Part shown: positions 1-8,875 of the stretch, one piece after another
Layout of the letters: every line of letters begins with the position of its first letter
How positions within the stretch are numbered: the stretch's first letter is position 1
NCBI RefSeq assembly: GCF_002860325.1
Contig: NZ_PKOJ01000005.1
Span: 1 to 64,000, forward strand
Direction of reading: 5' to 3'
Source of the DNA: Neptunicoccus cionae
GTDB lineage: Bacteria > Pseudomonadota > Alphaproteobacteria > Rhodobacterales > Rhodobacteraceae
Length of the DNA stretch: 64,000 bases
Program-made: the position numbers and the translations under genes
The notes under the pieces: generated by a model
What the model was told of the DNA's origin: nothing
The model's database searches: none
The model's input: the letters and a program-made list of their open reading frames with translations, nothing else

Positions 1-1314
1 CACATCATCACTGTCGGATGCACCAGTGTCAGACGCCGCAGCCAGATCCAGCGTCGGCGCTGCCGGCGCGGTGGTGTCGATTGTGACGTCGAGCGGGGAG
101 GAGAGAATGCTTTTGTTACCAGCCAAATCTTCGGCTTCGGCTCTGAGAGTGTGGACCCCGTCTGACAGTGATGATGTTGTAATTGCCCAATTGCCGGTGC
201 TTGTGGTTTGATCGATTCCAACCAGGACCGCACCATCGTAAATGCGTACGACAGTGTTGGCTTCGGTGGTTCCGGACACTCTGACTGTGTCATCTTGTGT
301 CACGCGGTCGGATGAAGAAATCCCGGTATCATGGGATATTGTTGTACTGATCGCAGGCGCGGCGGGATCTGTTGTGTCGATTGTAAAACCAGCGCCTGAA
401 AGCTGAGTTACATTGCCTGCCTTATCCACTGAGCGCAGTGTTAAAGGGTATGACCCGTCGCTAAGAGCCGATAAGGTTGTGGACCACGTGCCGCCGCTGC
501 CAACAACGGCAGTTGCGACTGTCGGGGATAATCCGTCACCCAGTTTGATTTCGATTGTTGCGCCAACCTCGCCCGTACCGGAAAGCGTCGGTGTCGTGTC
601 GCTGGTGATATGGTCGGTTTGGGAGGATCCGGTGTCACTGGACGCGTCAATATTACCGTTAGGGCTTATGGTTTCGCGGTCGTAGGTGAAGGTCAGGCTT
701 TCAACAGTGCTGGTTCCATCTTTTGTGGAGCGCACCAAGATGGTTTTCTCTTCGGTAATACCACCGGGATAGGCATTGGGGTTTGTGAAAGTCTGTGACC
801 CACCCGTTCCTGTGCCGACGGACTGATAGCCAAGACCGTCCCCCCAGTCGATTTCCAGCGCATCACCGTTGCCAGCGGTGAATTCGATCGCGGGCGTGGA
901 ATCAGCGGTGTAATTGTCGGTGTTTGACGACCCTGTATCGGACGCGGATGTCAGGTCTATTCCACTTAACTCTGGGCCATCAACAGTAATGTCGAGAGCG
1001 GAGCTCAGAGACGAGGCGTCTGCTCCAATGCGTGAACCTGCTCGGAAAGAATAGGACCCGTTTTGCAGTTCCCCGTCTGATCCAACGGGATAACTGCCAC
1101 CGTCGCCCACCGTGACCGTCCAGTTCCCGCTTGCAGGGATTGCGCTTAGAAATGCGACAGTTCCAGTATAAGCGCCGAACGCAACAATCTCTAGCGATGC
1201 CCCGGGAGTTCCCGTTCCGGTAAATGTAATCGAACGGTCGGAGGTAATATTATCTCCGACCGTTCCTGTGTCTGTAGAATAGCCGGTGATTACGGGTGTG
1301 GAAGGGGTTGGCAT
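1..1314 (-). CDS. Large Ig-repeat surface/adhesin-type protein, N-terminal part (runs off the left edge)
   Basis: Reading the minus strand from an ATG at 1314 gives 438 uninterrupted codons to the window edge, so the gene continues beyond base 1. The start has an AGGA about 9 bases upstream. I see no signal peptide. The translation is a string of roughly 90-residue units with hallmarks such as SDTGSSQTDHITSDTTPTLS, 'GNWxxTxSxLSDGxHxL' and 'VTIDTTxPAAP'. These are typical of bacterial Ig-like repeats in Bap/RTX-type giant adhesins exported by type I secretion. The first 100 residues and a central unit starting near residue 110 are more divergent. Composition is rich in Thr, Ser, Gly and Asp. 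The family usually has a C-terminal secretion signal, which would lie outside the window. The role in attachment or biofilm is inferred from the family. Confidence 0.85.
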   Translation of the reverse strand, partial: MPTPSTPVITGYSTDTGTVGDNITSDRSITFTGTGTPGASLEIVAFGAYTGTVAFLSAIPASGNWTVTVGDGGSYPVGSDGELQNGSYSFRAGSRIGADASSLSSALDITVDGPELSGIDLTSASDTGSSNTDNYTADSTPAIEFTAGNGDALEIDWGDGLGYQSVGTGTGGSQTFTNPNAYPGGITEEKTILVRSTKDGTSTVESLTFTYDRETISPNGNIDASSDTGSSQTDHITSDTTPTLSGTGEVGATIEIKLGDGLSPTVATAVVGSGGTWSTTLSALSDGSYPLTLRSVDKAGNVTQLSGAGFTIDTTDPAAPAISTTISHDTGISSSDRVTQDDTVRVSGTTEANTVVRIYDGAVLVGIDQTTSTGNWAITTSSLSDGVHTLRAEAEDLAGNKSILSSPLDVTIDTTAPAAPTLDLAAASDTGASDSDDV

Positions 1315-1604
1315 GATGAAAAATCCTGTATTCAAAGGCAGCCATTGAGGAAAATAACGGAAAGACCCAAGGCCTGCGGTCTACCCGCATTGGTTTAGTG
1401 CTTTAATAAAGAATTGTTGCGTACAGGCACATCTATGGATTCATACATATGGGCCATTTTTTGTGCAGTTTCCGGGCGTAAATTTTCAATTCATTGAAAT
1501 TAAATGTAAAAATATTCGGGTGTTTTGACCCTTCGCGTGGCCGCCGAAGGCGGTCCTTGGGGGAGGTGAGCAAAGCTGGAATACGCGCAACCCGCGCCTT
1601 TTTA

Positions 1605-3398
1605 CTAACCCCAGTTCAGGGTTACGGATGTGCCCTTGGGTCCACTGGTAATGTATAATTCAGCCCCCAATTCATCAGCACGTTTTCGCATGCTTAGAAT
1701 TCCGATTCCGCTACGCCCCGCTGTCAGGGCCACATCAAAGCCTGTTCCATCGTCGGAAATGATGACTTTATCCTGCGTGGTGGTTACTTTGACTGTGGTT
1801 GCATTGGCATGTCTGACGGCGTTTGTGATCGCTTCTTGCACCAGTCGCAGCAGGGTCAGGTTTTTCATCATGCCGGGGGTCGGCAGTTGTGGTTCCTCGC
1901 CGATTTCCCAGTCAAATTTCATGCCCGCTGTTTCAAGCATCGGCTCGATCCGCCTGCGCAGGGCCCCCAACAGTTGCACCACACTGCCGGTCATCTGAAG
2001 ACTGTCAACCATAAGCCCCAGATCCCGCAACGCCCCTGCAAGCGCGTCTTGCAGCACAGGATCCTGCTGCGGGTGACCGTTTACATAGGCCAGTGTGTTT
2101 ACCAACTGCCCACCCACACCGTCATGCAAATCCATCATAATGCGCTGCCGCTCGTGCGAGACCGCTTCTTGCTCTACAACCAGTGACAGCTTCTCATGGG
2201 TCTCTTTCAGCTCGCGCATGCGGGCCTTGATACGACCCCGCAAATCCCGAATCAGACGGCGGTTTGCAGCTTGGGCGGACAACAGATGGTGGATCATCAT
2301 CACAAGGTACAACAAAAAGATCGGCGCGGTGGCAAGGTGATACACCTCGCGGTCATAAGGGACCAACCAACCGATCTGGCGCAAGGCTTCGGCAATCACA
2401 CCTGCTGCACTGATGGACATAAGCCCGAACAAGGCAATACGCAGATGCACAAGACGTCGCGATGGCAAAAGCCAGAAGGACAGCGTGTGAATATACAGGA
2501 TCAGCGAGCAGACAGCCATGATGCCGATCAGCCACGGTTCCCAGTTGGGGTTATGACACCATATAAGAAAGATACACAGGGCCTGAACCGACAACACCAG
2601 ATAGCCGAGTTTACGTGTTTTAAGGTTCAGGTATCCCGATACAAAGCGGTACATGGCAAAAACGTGGATATGCAGGGCAGATACCCAGATCAAAAGCCAT
2701 GACTGTGTGTCAATGGGATCGAACCGCATCATGATGTGCCAGAGAAACACCAGCTGTGCCAGATTCGCGACCAATAGCCAGCGATAAAACCGTTCCCGTC
2801 GCTGAAGCAATGCCATGACGGCAAACACAAATATTGCAATTACCGTAAGCCCGAATGCGATCCGCGCCAATCCGACCCGATAGATTGCCACGGCCTGATA
2901 GTGAAACTCTAGGGATGCAACACTGCCCACCAAAATCGGGCTAAGACTGATGCGGCTGCCCCGTCCGGCCATTAGGGTGATTTCCAAGTCGCGGCGGGGG
3001 CCATCCAGCAGTACATTGGGAAAGGTCAGGAAAAAGGGTGCATTCCAGCGGCGTGCGTCAGGGGTCGGAACAGGACTGATGGCAATGCCGGCAACCCGGA
3101 CTTGGGCCAGATCGGACAGCCGCGGAAGGAGGACACCCGTTACCTCTCCCGATACGTCCGGAATTTCAAAACGATAAGTCTCGGCAATGATACTATCGCT
3201 GAAATTCCGCGCGCCGACACCTGGCAGGGTGGAGCGTTCACAGATCCCTTCAACGCAATGCTCGGCCGTGGTCAGGCGCAGGACATCGTCAATATCCCAG
3301 CCGAACTTTGGCAAGGCGAAGGCAAAGACCAGAACCAGCAGGGTGACGCTGATGATGCTTGTTCCGATGGCGAAGGCTCTGGAAAATGGCAGGGTCAC
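1605..3398 (-). CDS. Membrane sensor histidine kinase, HisKA_3/NarX-type, with 7TM sensor region
   Basis: This 597-residue kinase has a first membrane segment (about residues 8-30), an extracytoplasmic stretch to about 165, and then about seven hydrophobic segments (about 170-380), a plan like 7TMR-DISM receptors. A charged coiled-coil linker leads to the H-box 'ERQRIMMDLHDGVGGQL' of the HisKA_3 family. The ATPase domain follows, with N-box 'EAITNAVRHANA', G1 'SDDGTGFD' and G2 'GIGILSMRKRADELGAEL'. It should autophosphorylate on the H-box His and pass phosphate to the regulator encoded directly upstream, whose stop overlaps this start by 4 bases (ATGA), so the two are translationally coupled. 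The signal is unknown. The window holds no obvious dedicated target. Confidence 0.9.
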   Translation of the reverse strand: MTLPFSRAFAIGTSIISVTLLVLVFAFALPKFGWDIDDVLRLTTAEHCVEGICERSTLPGVGARNFSDSIIAETYRFEIPDVSGEVTGVLLPRLSDLAQVRVAGIAISPVPTPDARRWNAPFFLTFPNVLLDGPRRDLEITLMAGRGSRISLSPILVGSVASLEFHYQAVAIYRVGLARIAFGLTVIAIFVFAVMALLQRRERFYRWLLVANLAQLVFLWHIMMRFDPIDTQSWLLIWVSALHIHVFAMYRFVSGYLNLKTRKLGYLVLSVQALCIFLIWCHNPNWEPWLIGIMAVCSLILYIHTLSFWLLPSRRLVHLRIALFGLMSISAAGVIAEALRQIGWLVPYDREVYHLATAPIFLLYLVMMIHHLLSAQAANRRLIRDLRGRIKARMRELKETHEKLSLVVEQEAVSHERQRIMMDLHDGVGGQLVNTLAYVNGHPQQDPVLQDALAGALRDLGLMVDSLQMTGSVVQLLGALRRRIEPMLETAGMKFDWEIGEEPQLPTPGMMKNLTLLRLVQEAITNAVRHANATTVKVTTTQDKVIISDDGTGFDVALTAGRSGIGILSMRKRADELGAELYITSGPKGTSVTLNWG

Positions 3399-4057
3399 AA
3401 TATACCGGACTTCCCTGCGATAAACACCGCTTCCGTATTCGAAGAGGCGTTCAGCTTTCGGTAGATGTTGTGGATGTGGTTTCCCACCGTCCCCACAGTA
3501 ATTGCCATCTGACTGGCAATTTCACCCCGTTTATAGCCTTTTGCGATCAGTCCCAGAACCTCGCGCTCCCGTTCTGTCAACAGGTCCTTGCCTTCTTGGG
3601 TCGCTGTATCGCCCCTGACGATTGTCAGCAGATAATGGGCAATCTGCGGGCTGATCGGCGCGCCGCCTTCAAGCACAATTTCAATTTCTTTCACAATGTC
3701 CTTGGCGTGGCTGGTCTTTAGAATATAACCCTTCGCCCCTGCACGAATGGCAGAGAGAACGTTTCTTTCATCCCCGAAAACCGTGAATACCATGCTTTCA
3801 CAGGGCCAGTCCGCCGCAGCTGCCGCCCGGATTACTTCTATCCCTGAACCGTCGGGCAACCCTATATCCGTTAGGACAAAATCAGGCCTGTAATTGGCCA
3901 GCATAGACAGAGCCTGAGACATTGTCTGGCAATTACCAATCACCTTTAACGAGCGGGCGCTGTCGATAGCTTCTCTAAGGCGATCAGATGTATGCTTCTG
4001 GTCCTCAACGATAAGAACCGTACGGACTTGGTTGTTTTTCTGGTATTCGTTATTCAT
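3395..4057 (-). CDS. NarL/LuxR-type response regulator
   Basis: This 220-residue protein is the partner of the downstream kinase. The receiver domain (about residues 12-130) has the acidic pocket 'VEDQ', phospho-acceptor Asp64 in 'VLTDIGLPDGSG' and the conserved Lys in 'GYILKTS'. A LuxR-type helix-turn-helix (about 155-215) reads 'LTEREREVLGLIAKGYKRGE' then 'TVGTVGNHIHNIYRKL'. It should bind DNA as a dimer when phosphorylated. It is the first gene of the two-gene operon. The upstream side is bounded by an insertion sequence whose end lies at 4130, so its native promoter region may be only about 70 bases long, or may have been altered by the insertion. The target genes cannot be told from the sequence. 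Confidence 0.9.
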   Translation of the reverse strand: MNNEYQKNNQVRTVLIVEDQKHTSDRLREAIDSARSLKVIGNCQTMSQALSMLANYRPDFVLTDIGLPDGSGIEVIRAAAAADWPCESMVFTVFGDERNVLSAIRAGAKGYILKTSHAKDIVKEIEIVLEGGAPISPQIAHYLLTIVRGDTATQEGKDLLTEREREVLGLIAKGYKRGEIASQMAITVGTVGNHIHNIYRKLNASSNTEAVFIAGKSGIL

Positions 4058-4129
4058 TCTTTAGGTACTAACTACATATTTTGTGCTGTCGCAAGAAATC
4101 TGAAATGGATTGCTGACTTTGGAAAACTT

Positions 4130-4955
4130 GGGTTCTGTTGCGTTATTCGATTTGCCAAACTGGACTCTGCTTCTGGCTTCCGATTAGGCTGCGGATTTGA
4201 AAAGCGTTTCGATAAACTCGATCTCGCCGCTGACGCCCTCACTCTTGTCGTAAACATGTCTGCGTTTTTTTGTCCTGATGGTCTCCATGCCGCTGAGAGT
4301 TGCCTTTGCTGATCGTAAAGATCGAAAGCTCTTGCGATATCCTAACAGCCTCTTCAAAGCAGCGTGATCGCTTGCAATGCGGTTGTTGCGCCATTTCCGG
4401 TCAATGTGTTTGATACTATCAAAATGGGGATCGTTCCGGTGGTCGAGCTCGCAAATGACGCTCCGATTGGCATGCGCCTTGTCCGTGCAAATGGACACCG
4501 GTCGGTGCAGGCGAACCTTCTCGATTGCCTTTCGCAGAAACGCGCGTGCTGCTTTTGCGTCGCGCCGCGCGGTCAGCCGGAAGTCTACCATTTGCCCGTC
4601 AGCATCAATGGCGCGCCAGAGGTAGCGCCACCGGCCTCCGACGCGGATGTAGGTCTCGTCGACGTGCCATTTGAGGCTTGCTCGCCGAAGGTATCTTTCG
4701 GTTCGTTTGGTCAGTTCCGGAGCAAACTTTTGAACCCATCGGTAGACGGTCGACCGATCCACCGCGACGCCACGTTCTTCGAGAAGATCGACGACATCCT
4801 GGTAGGACAAAGGATATCGGAGATACCAGCGCACGGCACACAGGATGACTTCACGGGGAAAACGGTGGCGCTTGAACGGTGAACTACGCGGCATATCTCG
4901 CTCCAAAATCCCGAAACTGGCGAAATGGAACAATTAATGCATCAGTCGCTCCCCT
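4130..4955 (-). mobile_element. IS6-family insertion sequence, one terminal repeat recognisable
   Basis: The transposase reading frame is preserved. The end nearest its 3' side begins with GGGTTCTGTTGCGTTAT at 4130, an IS6-family-like terminus also found at 12304 (reversed) and 25005. I cannot find the matching inverted copy (GCAACAGAACCC) in the 200 bases beyond the transposase start, so the other end is deleted or diverged. A 17-base block at 4931-4947 recurs with one mismatch, inverted, at 11900-11916, so element DNA extends at least to about 4950. The right limit given is approximate. No target duplication can be assigned. Confidence 0.7.
4184..4894 (-). CDS. IS6-family transposase, probably inactive (catalytic Glu replaced by Ala)
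   Basis: This 236-residue DDE transposase starts at an ATG with GGAG upstream. An in-frame ATG 13 codons earlier is less likely. Family landmarks are an N-terminal zinc-finger-like/HTH part with 'FPREVILCAVRWYLRYPLSY', then 'WHVDETYIRVGGRWRYLWRA' with the first catalytic Asp, and 'SICTDKAHA' with the second. The third catalytic residue normally sits in the block NNxIExDH. Here the codon is GCA and the block reads 'RNNRIASDHAALKRLLGY', so Glu is replaced by Ala by what would be a single-base change from GAA. The rest of the frame is intact. By family knowledge the protein should not catalyse transposition. It could still bind terminal repeats of related copies. Confidence 0.9.
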   Translation of the reverse strand: MPRSSPFKRHRFPREVILCAVRWYLRYPLSYQDVVDLLEERGVAVDRSTVYRWVQKFAPELTKRTERYLRRASLKWHVDETYIRVGGRWRYLWRAIDADGQMVDFRLTARRDAKAARAFLRKAIEKVRLHRPVSICTDKAHANRSVICELDHRNDPHFDSIKHIDRKWRNNRIASDHAALKRLLGYRKSFRSLRSAKATLSGMETIRTKKRRHVYDKSEGVSGEIEFIETLFKSAA

Positions 4956-5128
4956 GTGGGGTGATGCCAGAATACCGGCGTTCATTCCTGACCTGTTTTA
5001 TGTTACAAACTTGACTGTCTGCAGCGCATAGGCCGATTCCTGAGGTCTTGAAGTACATTGTTTACCGACAGGGCTCGCAGGTAAACGGGATGTGCTGCAC
5101 GTAAACCAATCTGGGGCTAACACCACGC

Positions 5129-6073
5129 ATGGATACCCATTCATTCAGCCAGCTTGTGTTCCAACTTACCAATTCAGCAATTGAGTTGCCGCCCGACGCA
5201 CACCAGAAGGCCCAGATCAATATCCTGCGCAACGCCATCCCTTTTGATGCCGCTTGGTGGGGCTGGTCTAATTTTGGCAACGGGCGCAACAAACTGGTCA
5301 ATACAGGTCTGTTCGGATTGCCACGCAGCTTTGAAAGTGCAGTAAGGGCGGTCTTGCACCTTGACCCATTTGTGCAGACAGGCCGCAATCTGGCTGTTTT
5401 CGGCAAGTCTCTGGAGGTGCAATCTGCGCCGTTGCCAGATGAGTTTCGCAAATGTCTCGAAGCCTTCCAGATTACCTCGGTTCTGAACGGGCATTGCCGT
5501 TTGCAGGGGAACACCGAATTCAATTTCTTCCTGTCCCTTTACAAACGTGACAGCAACGAGCGCTTTTCAACGGCGGAAACCGCAGACTACCGGTTTATCC
5601 TGCGCCACATAGAGCAATGCCTCTCGCTGGCGCTGCGGGCGGAGTTACGCAGCCTCGCGCCCGAAGGCGGGGAGACTGCATTGATCAGTGCGGGCGGCGC
5701 CATTGTACGTGCCACAAGCCGCTTTCAGGATCGCTTGGCACAAGAGGTTTCGGGCACGGCCGAGCGGCAGGCGATCTTGTCCGATTTATCCTTCGGACGC
5801 GCCAAGTGGACAGGTGCGCAACTGGTTCTGACTGGCGCGCCTTACAAGCAGGGACTCGTCCTTGTCCGACTAGCGGCGACCGATGTTCTTGCCTGCCTGT
5901 CTATTGAGGAACGGCGGGTTGCCGATTACCTGACCCAAGGGCTAACCATGCGCGAAATTGCGGCAACGCGCGGCGTTGCGCATAATACCGTGCGCAACCA
6001 AGTTGCTACAATATATAGGAAAATCGGTGTCAAAAACCGAGCGACCTTTATGACGCGATCCGGTGCGGGCTAA
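5129..6073 (+). CDS. LuxR-family transcriptional regulator
   Basis: This 314-residue protein has a C-terminal LuxR helix-turn-helix (about residues 255-310): 'LSIEERRVADYLTQGLTMRE', 'ATRGVAHNTVRNQVATIYRK'. The first 240 residues have no receiver Asp pocket and resemble the variable ligand- or GAF-like N-terminal regions of stand-alone LuxR proteins in roseobacters. I cannot identify a ligand. The gene lies about 95 bases upstream of the ABC transporter-deacetylase operon in the same direction, so it is a good candidate regulator of that operon. The upstream neighbour is the insertion sequence. The start used is the first ATG of the frame; an internal start is possible. Confidence 0.8.
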   Translation: MDTHSFSQLVFQLTNSAIELPPDAHQKAQINILRNAIPFDAAWWGWSNFGNGRNKLVNTGLFGLPRSFESAVRAVLHLDPFVQTGRNLAVFGKSLEVQSAPLPDEFRKCLEAFQITSVLNGHCRLQGNTEFNFFLSLYKRDSNERFSTAETADYRFILRHIEQCLSLALRAELRSLAPEGGETALISAGGAIVRATSRFQDRLAQEVSGTAERQAILSDLSFGRAKWTGAQLVLTGAPYKQGLVLVRLAATDVLACLSIEERRVADYLTQGLTMREIAATRGVAHNTVRNQVATIYRKIGVKNRATFMTRSGAG

Positions 6074-6168
6074 TTTTCAAAGCATAGTGCATTTGCACTA
6101 TTACCAACGCGGTACGTCTTCGGCCAAGCTTGATGCATTGGAACTGCACTCAGCTGGGAGAACTGCCC

Positions 6169-7455
6169 GTGACCTTCAAAACCAAACTCAACCGCCGCGC
6201 CCTTCTGGCCGGTACAGGTACAACATTCGGGCTGCTGGCCGCACCGGGAATCCTACGGGCACAGGCGCGGGATATTCGCATCGGTTACATCACTGCCCTG
6301 ACGGGTTCACGGGCCGAATTTGGCGAAAGTGACCCTTGGATGCTGGAGCAGGTGAAGAAAATCACCGACGAAGGCCTGACCATCGACGGTAACACCTATT
6401 CAGTGGAATTCATCGTCAAGGACAACCAGTCCAACCCCAACCGCTCTGCTGCTGTCGGGAACGAGTTGATCCAGCGGGAGGGGGTCGATCTGCTGCTGGT
6501 ACAGGACCTCGATGCGTCAGTCGCGGTGGGTGAAATGTCCGATATCGCCGGAGTTCCGTCAATCTCGACGATGGGACCGTGGCAGGCCTGGATGTTCGGG
6601 CGCGGGTCAAATCCCGAACAGGGCTTCCCCTATTCCTTCACCTTCTTCTGGGGTGTTGAAATGGCGATGCAAACCTTTGTCAGGCTCTGGGAGCAGATCG
6701 ACACGAACAAGGTTGTCGGGGACTTCTACTTTGACAATCCTGCCGGCCAAGCCTTCGCGCACCCCGAACTCGGCCTTCCGGCGGTGATGGGAAATGCGGG
6801 ATATTCGCGGGTGGACGGCGGTATGTTCCAGTTCGACACGCAGGATTTTTCAGGGCAACTGTCCAAATTCAAGGCCGCCAATGCGCAGATTGTAACCGGC
6901 TTCGGATTCCCACCGAACTGGGCCACATTCTGGGCGCAGGCGGGGCAACAGGGCTTTACCCCCGAAGCAGCCTCCTTCGCCGCATCCTTCCTGTTTCCCT
7001 CTGCCATCGAAAGCCTCGGGGCGCGGGGCAACGGCATGTCCACCGAGGTTTGGTGGACGCCGAACATGCCTTGGTCATCATCCCTAACCGGCCAGACCGC
7101 ATCGCAAATGGCCGCCGCATGGGAGGCACATTCGGGCAAGCAGTGGGTGCAAACTCTGGGCTATTCCCATGCCTTGTTTGAAACAGGGATTGCAGCACTC
7201 AAAAATTCCGGCGATCCCAAAAATCCCGATGCCGTGCGCGATGCCATTGCCTCTATGAACATGAACACGATGGTCGGTCCGGTGAACTGGGCGGGCTCCC
7301 CGATCAAAAACGTCGCTGTGACAGAGGTGGCCGGCGGTCAGTGGCGCAAGACGAACGGCGGCAATCACGCCTATGATCTGGTGATCAATGACAATAGCTT
7401 TGCGCCTTCGGTCGATGTGCAAGACCGGCTGATCCCGCTGTCGCAGCTTGGGTAA
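6169..7455 (+). CDS. ABC transporter substrate-binding protein, branched-chain/amide (urea-like) type
   Basis: This is a periplasmic binding protein of about 428 residues, type I fold. I choose the GTG at 6169 because GGGAGA lies 7 bases upstream. An earlier TTG at 6130 lacks such a site. The N-terminus carries a twin-arginine-like export signal ('NRRALLAGTGTTFGLLAAPG' followed by an AQA cleavage site). The mature start 'RDIRIGYITALTGSRAEFGE' is typical of the LivK/AmiC/UrtA families. It is the first gene of a six-gene operon encoding two ATPases, two permeases and a histone-deacetylase-like enzyme. The ligand is not deducible from motifs. The context suggests an N-acetylated amine or another amide rather than a free amino acid. 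Confidence 0.88.
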   Translation: MTFKTKLNRRALLAGTGTTFGLLAAPGILRAQARDIRIGYITALTGSRAEFGESDPWMLEQVKKITDEGLTIDGNTYSVEFIVKDNQSNPNRSAAVGNELIQREGVDLLLVQDLDASVAVGEMSDIAGVPSISTMGPWQAWMFGRGSNPEQGFPYSFTFFWGVEMAMQTFVRLWEQIDTNKVVGDFYFDNPAGQAFAHPELGLPAVMGNAGYSRVDGGMFQFDTQDFSGQLSKFKAANAQIVTGFGFPPNWATFWAQAGQQGFTPEAASFAASFLFPSAIESLGARGNGMSTEVWWTPNMPWSSSLTGQTASQMAAAWEAHSGKQWVQTLGYSHALFETGIAALKNSGDPKNPDAVRDAIASMNMNTMVGPVNWAGSPIKNVAVTEVAGGQWRKTNGGNHAYDLVINDNSFAPSVDVQDRLIPLSQLG

Positions 7456-7458
7456 GGC

Positions 7459-8181
7459 ATGATGCTAGAGGTTCGCGGGCTGGCAAAAGCGTTTGGCGCA
7501 CTGACGGTGATCGACGATGTGTCGGTCACTGTCAGTGGTGGGCAGGCGCTCGGGGTTATGGGGCCGAACGGGGCGGGGAAAAGCACGTTCTTTGATCTGC
7601 TGACCGGCATCACGCCGGCGGATGCCGGTCAGGTCTGCCTGAACGGGACAGACCTTAGCCGTCTGTCCACCGAGGCGCGGGTGCGCCACGGATTGGTGCG
7701 CGCATTCCAGATTCCCAAACCCTTTGCCACGCTGACAGTGCGCGAGCATCTGATACTTGCCGCGACTGCGGGGGCGGGGCTTGACCGGAAAGCGGCGCTG
7801 AGAGAGGCAGATAATGTGCTTGAGAGAACCGGCCTGACAGGGCTTGCCGCGCAAACAGGGGGCAGTTTGCGCCTATTGGATCGCAAGCGGCTTGAACTGG
7901 CCAAGACACTGGCCACCCGCCCCCGTGTGATCCTGCTGGATGAGATCTCGGGCGGGCTTACAGAAGGTGAAGTGCATGCGCTTGTGGATTTGATCCACTC
8001 TCTCAAATCGCCAGATCTGGTGATCCTTTGGATCGAACACATCGCCCACGCCCTGAGCGCGACCTGTGACCGGATTATGATGCTGCATTTAGGGCGCAAA
8101 GTTATCGAAGATACACCGGACAAGGTTACTTCGGATGCGCGGGTTCGGGAATTGTATCTCGGGGCGGTGCCCCATGCTTGA
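7459..8181 (+). CDS. ABC transporter ATP-binding protein, LivG/UrtD type
   Basis: This 240-residue ATPase has Walker A 'GPNGAGKST', the Q-loop region 'VRAFQIPKPFATLTVREHL', Walker B 'RVILLDEISGGLTEGEV' and an H-loop-like 'WIEHIAHAL' in the LivG pattern. The expected LSGGQ signature is degenerate ('GSLRLLDRKRLELAKTLA'), as is common in LivG-type subunits ('LPYGQQRRLEIARAL'). It starts 4 bases after the binding-protein stop and overlaps the next ATPase by 8 bases. It should pair with the LivF-type subunit on the cytoplasmic face to power uptake. Function in this operon is assigned by family and position. Confidence 0.88.
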   Translation: MMLEVRGLAKAFGALTVIDDVSVTVSGGQALGVMGPNGAGKSTFFDLLTGITPADAGQVCLNGTDLSRLSTEARVRHGLVRAFQIPKPFATLTVREHLILAATAGAGLDRKAALREADNVLERTGLTGLAAQTGGSLRLLDRKRLELAKTLATRPRVILLDEISGGLTEGEVHALVDLIHSLKSPDLVILWIEHIAHALSATCDRIMMLHLGRKVIEDTPDKVTSDARVRELYLGAVPHA

Positions 8182-8875
8182 GATTACCGGACTGAACGCC
8201 TTTTACGGAGATTTTCAGGCGCTGTTTGATATCGACATATCTCTTGGCGCAGGCGAAACCTTGGCGCTGATCGGGGCGAACGGGGCGGGGAAGACCTCTT
8301 TGCTGCAAGCGGTCTGCGGGTTGAACCACGCCACGGGTGGCATCGTTTTAAATGGTGCTTCCCTGACCGGACTTGCCCCGCAACTGCGGGCCGCCGCCGG
8401 TGTCGGCCTGTCACCGGAGGGGCGTCGGATGTTTGCCTCGTTAAGCGTGCGGGAAAATCTGGAGATTGGGGCGAACACGGGTCGCAAGGGGCCGTGGTCT
8501 CTGGCGCGGGTGACCAGCCTGTTCCCGATCCTGGGCGAGTTCGCAGACCGCCCCTCGCGTCTGCTGTCTGGCGGCCAGCAGCAGATGGTCGCGATCGGGC
8601 GCGCCCTGATGTCCAATCCAGCGCTGCTGCTGCTTGACGAGGTGTCCTTGGGCCTTGCGCCGGTGGTTGCGGATGAGGTGATGGGCGCCCTGTCGTCCAT
8701 CCGCGGCGAGAGCGAGATGATGACCATTCTTGTCGAGCAGGATGTGGCCCGTGCAATCAAAGCCTCCAACAGATTTGCCTGCCTTTTGGAAGGCCGCAAC
8801 GTGTTGAACGGCACAAGCAAAGGCGCGGATCTGGACGCGATCAGTCGGGCCTATTTCGGAGAGGATACGGCATGA
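8174..8875 (+). CDS. ABC transporter ATP-binding protein, LivF/UrtE type
   Basis: This 233-residue ATPase has the start 'MLEITGLNAFYGDFQALFDI' typical of LivF, Walker A 'GANGAGKTS', the segment 'GVGLSPEGRRMFASLSVREN', signature 'LLSGGQQQMVAIGRAL', Walker B 'LLLLDEVSLGLAP' and the switch region 'ILVEQDVARA'. I use the ATG at 8174, inside the end of the preceding gene (8-base overlap), rather than the upstream in-frame codon. Its own end overlaps the next permease by ATGA. It is the second ATPase of a heterodimer for this importer. Confidence 0.9.
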   Translation: MLEITGLNAFYGDFQALFDIDISLGAGETLALIGANGAGKTSLLQAVCGLNHATGGIVLNGASLTGLAPQLRAAAGVGLSPEGRRMFASLSVRENLEIGANTGRKGPWSLARVTSLFPILGEFADRPSRLLSGGQQQMVAIGRALMSNPALLLLDEVSLGLAPVVADEVMGALSSIRGESEMMTILVEQDVARAIKASNRFACLLEGRNVLNGTSKGADLDAISRAYFGEDTA

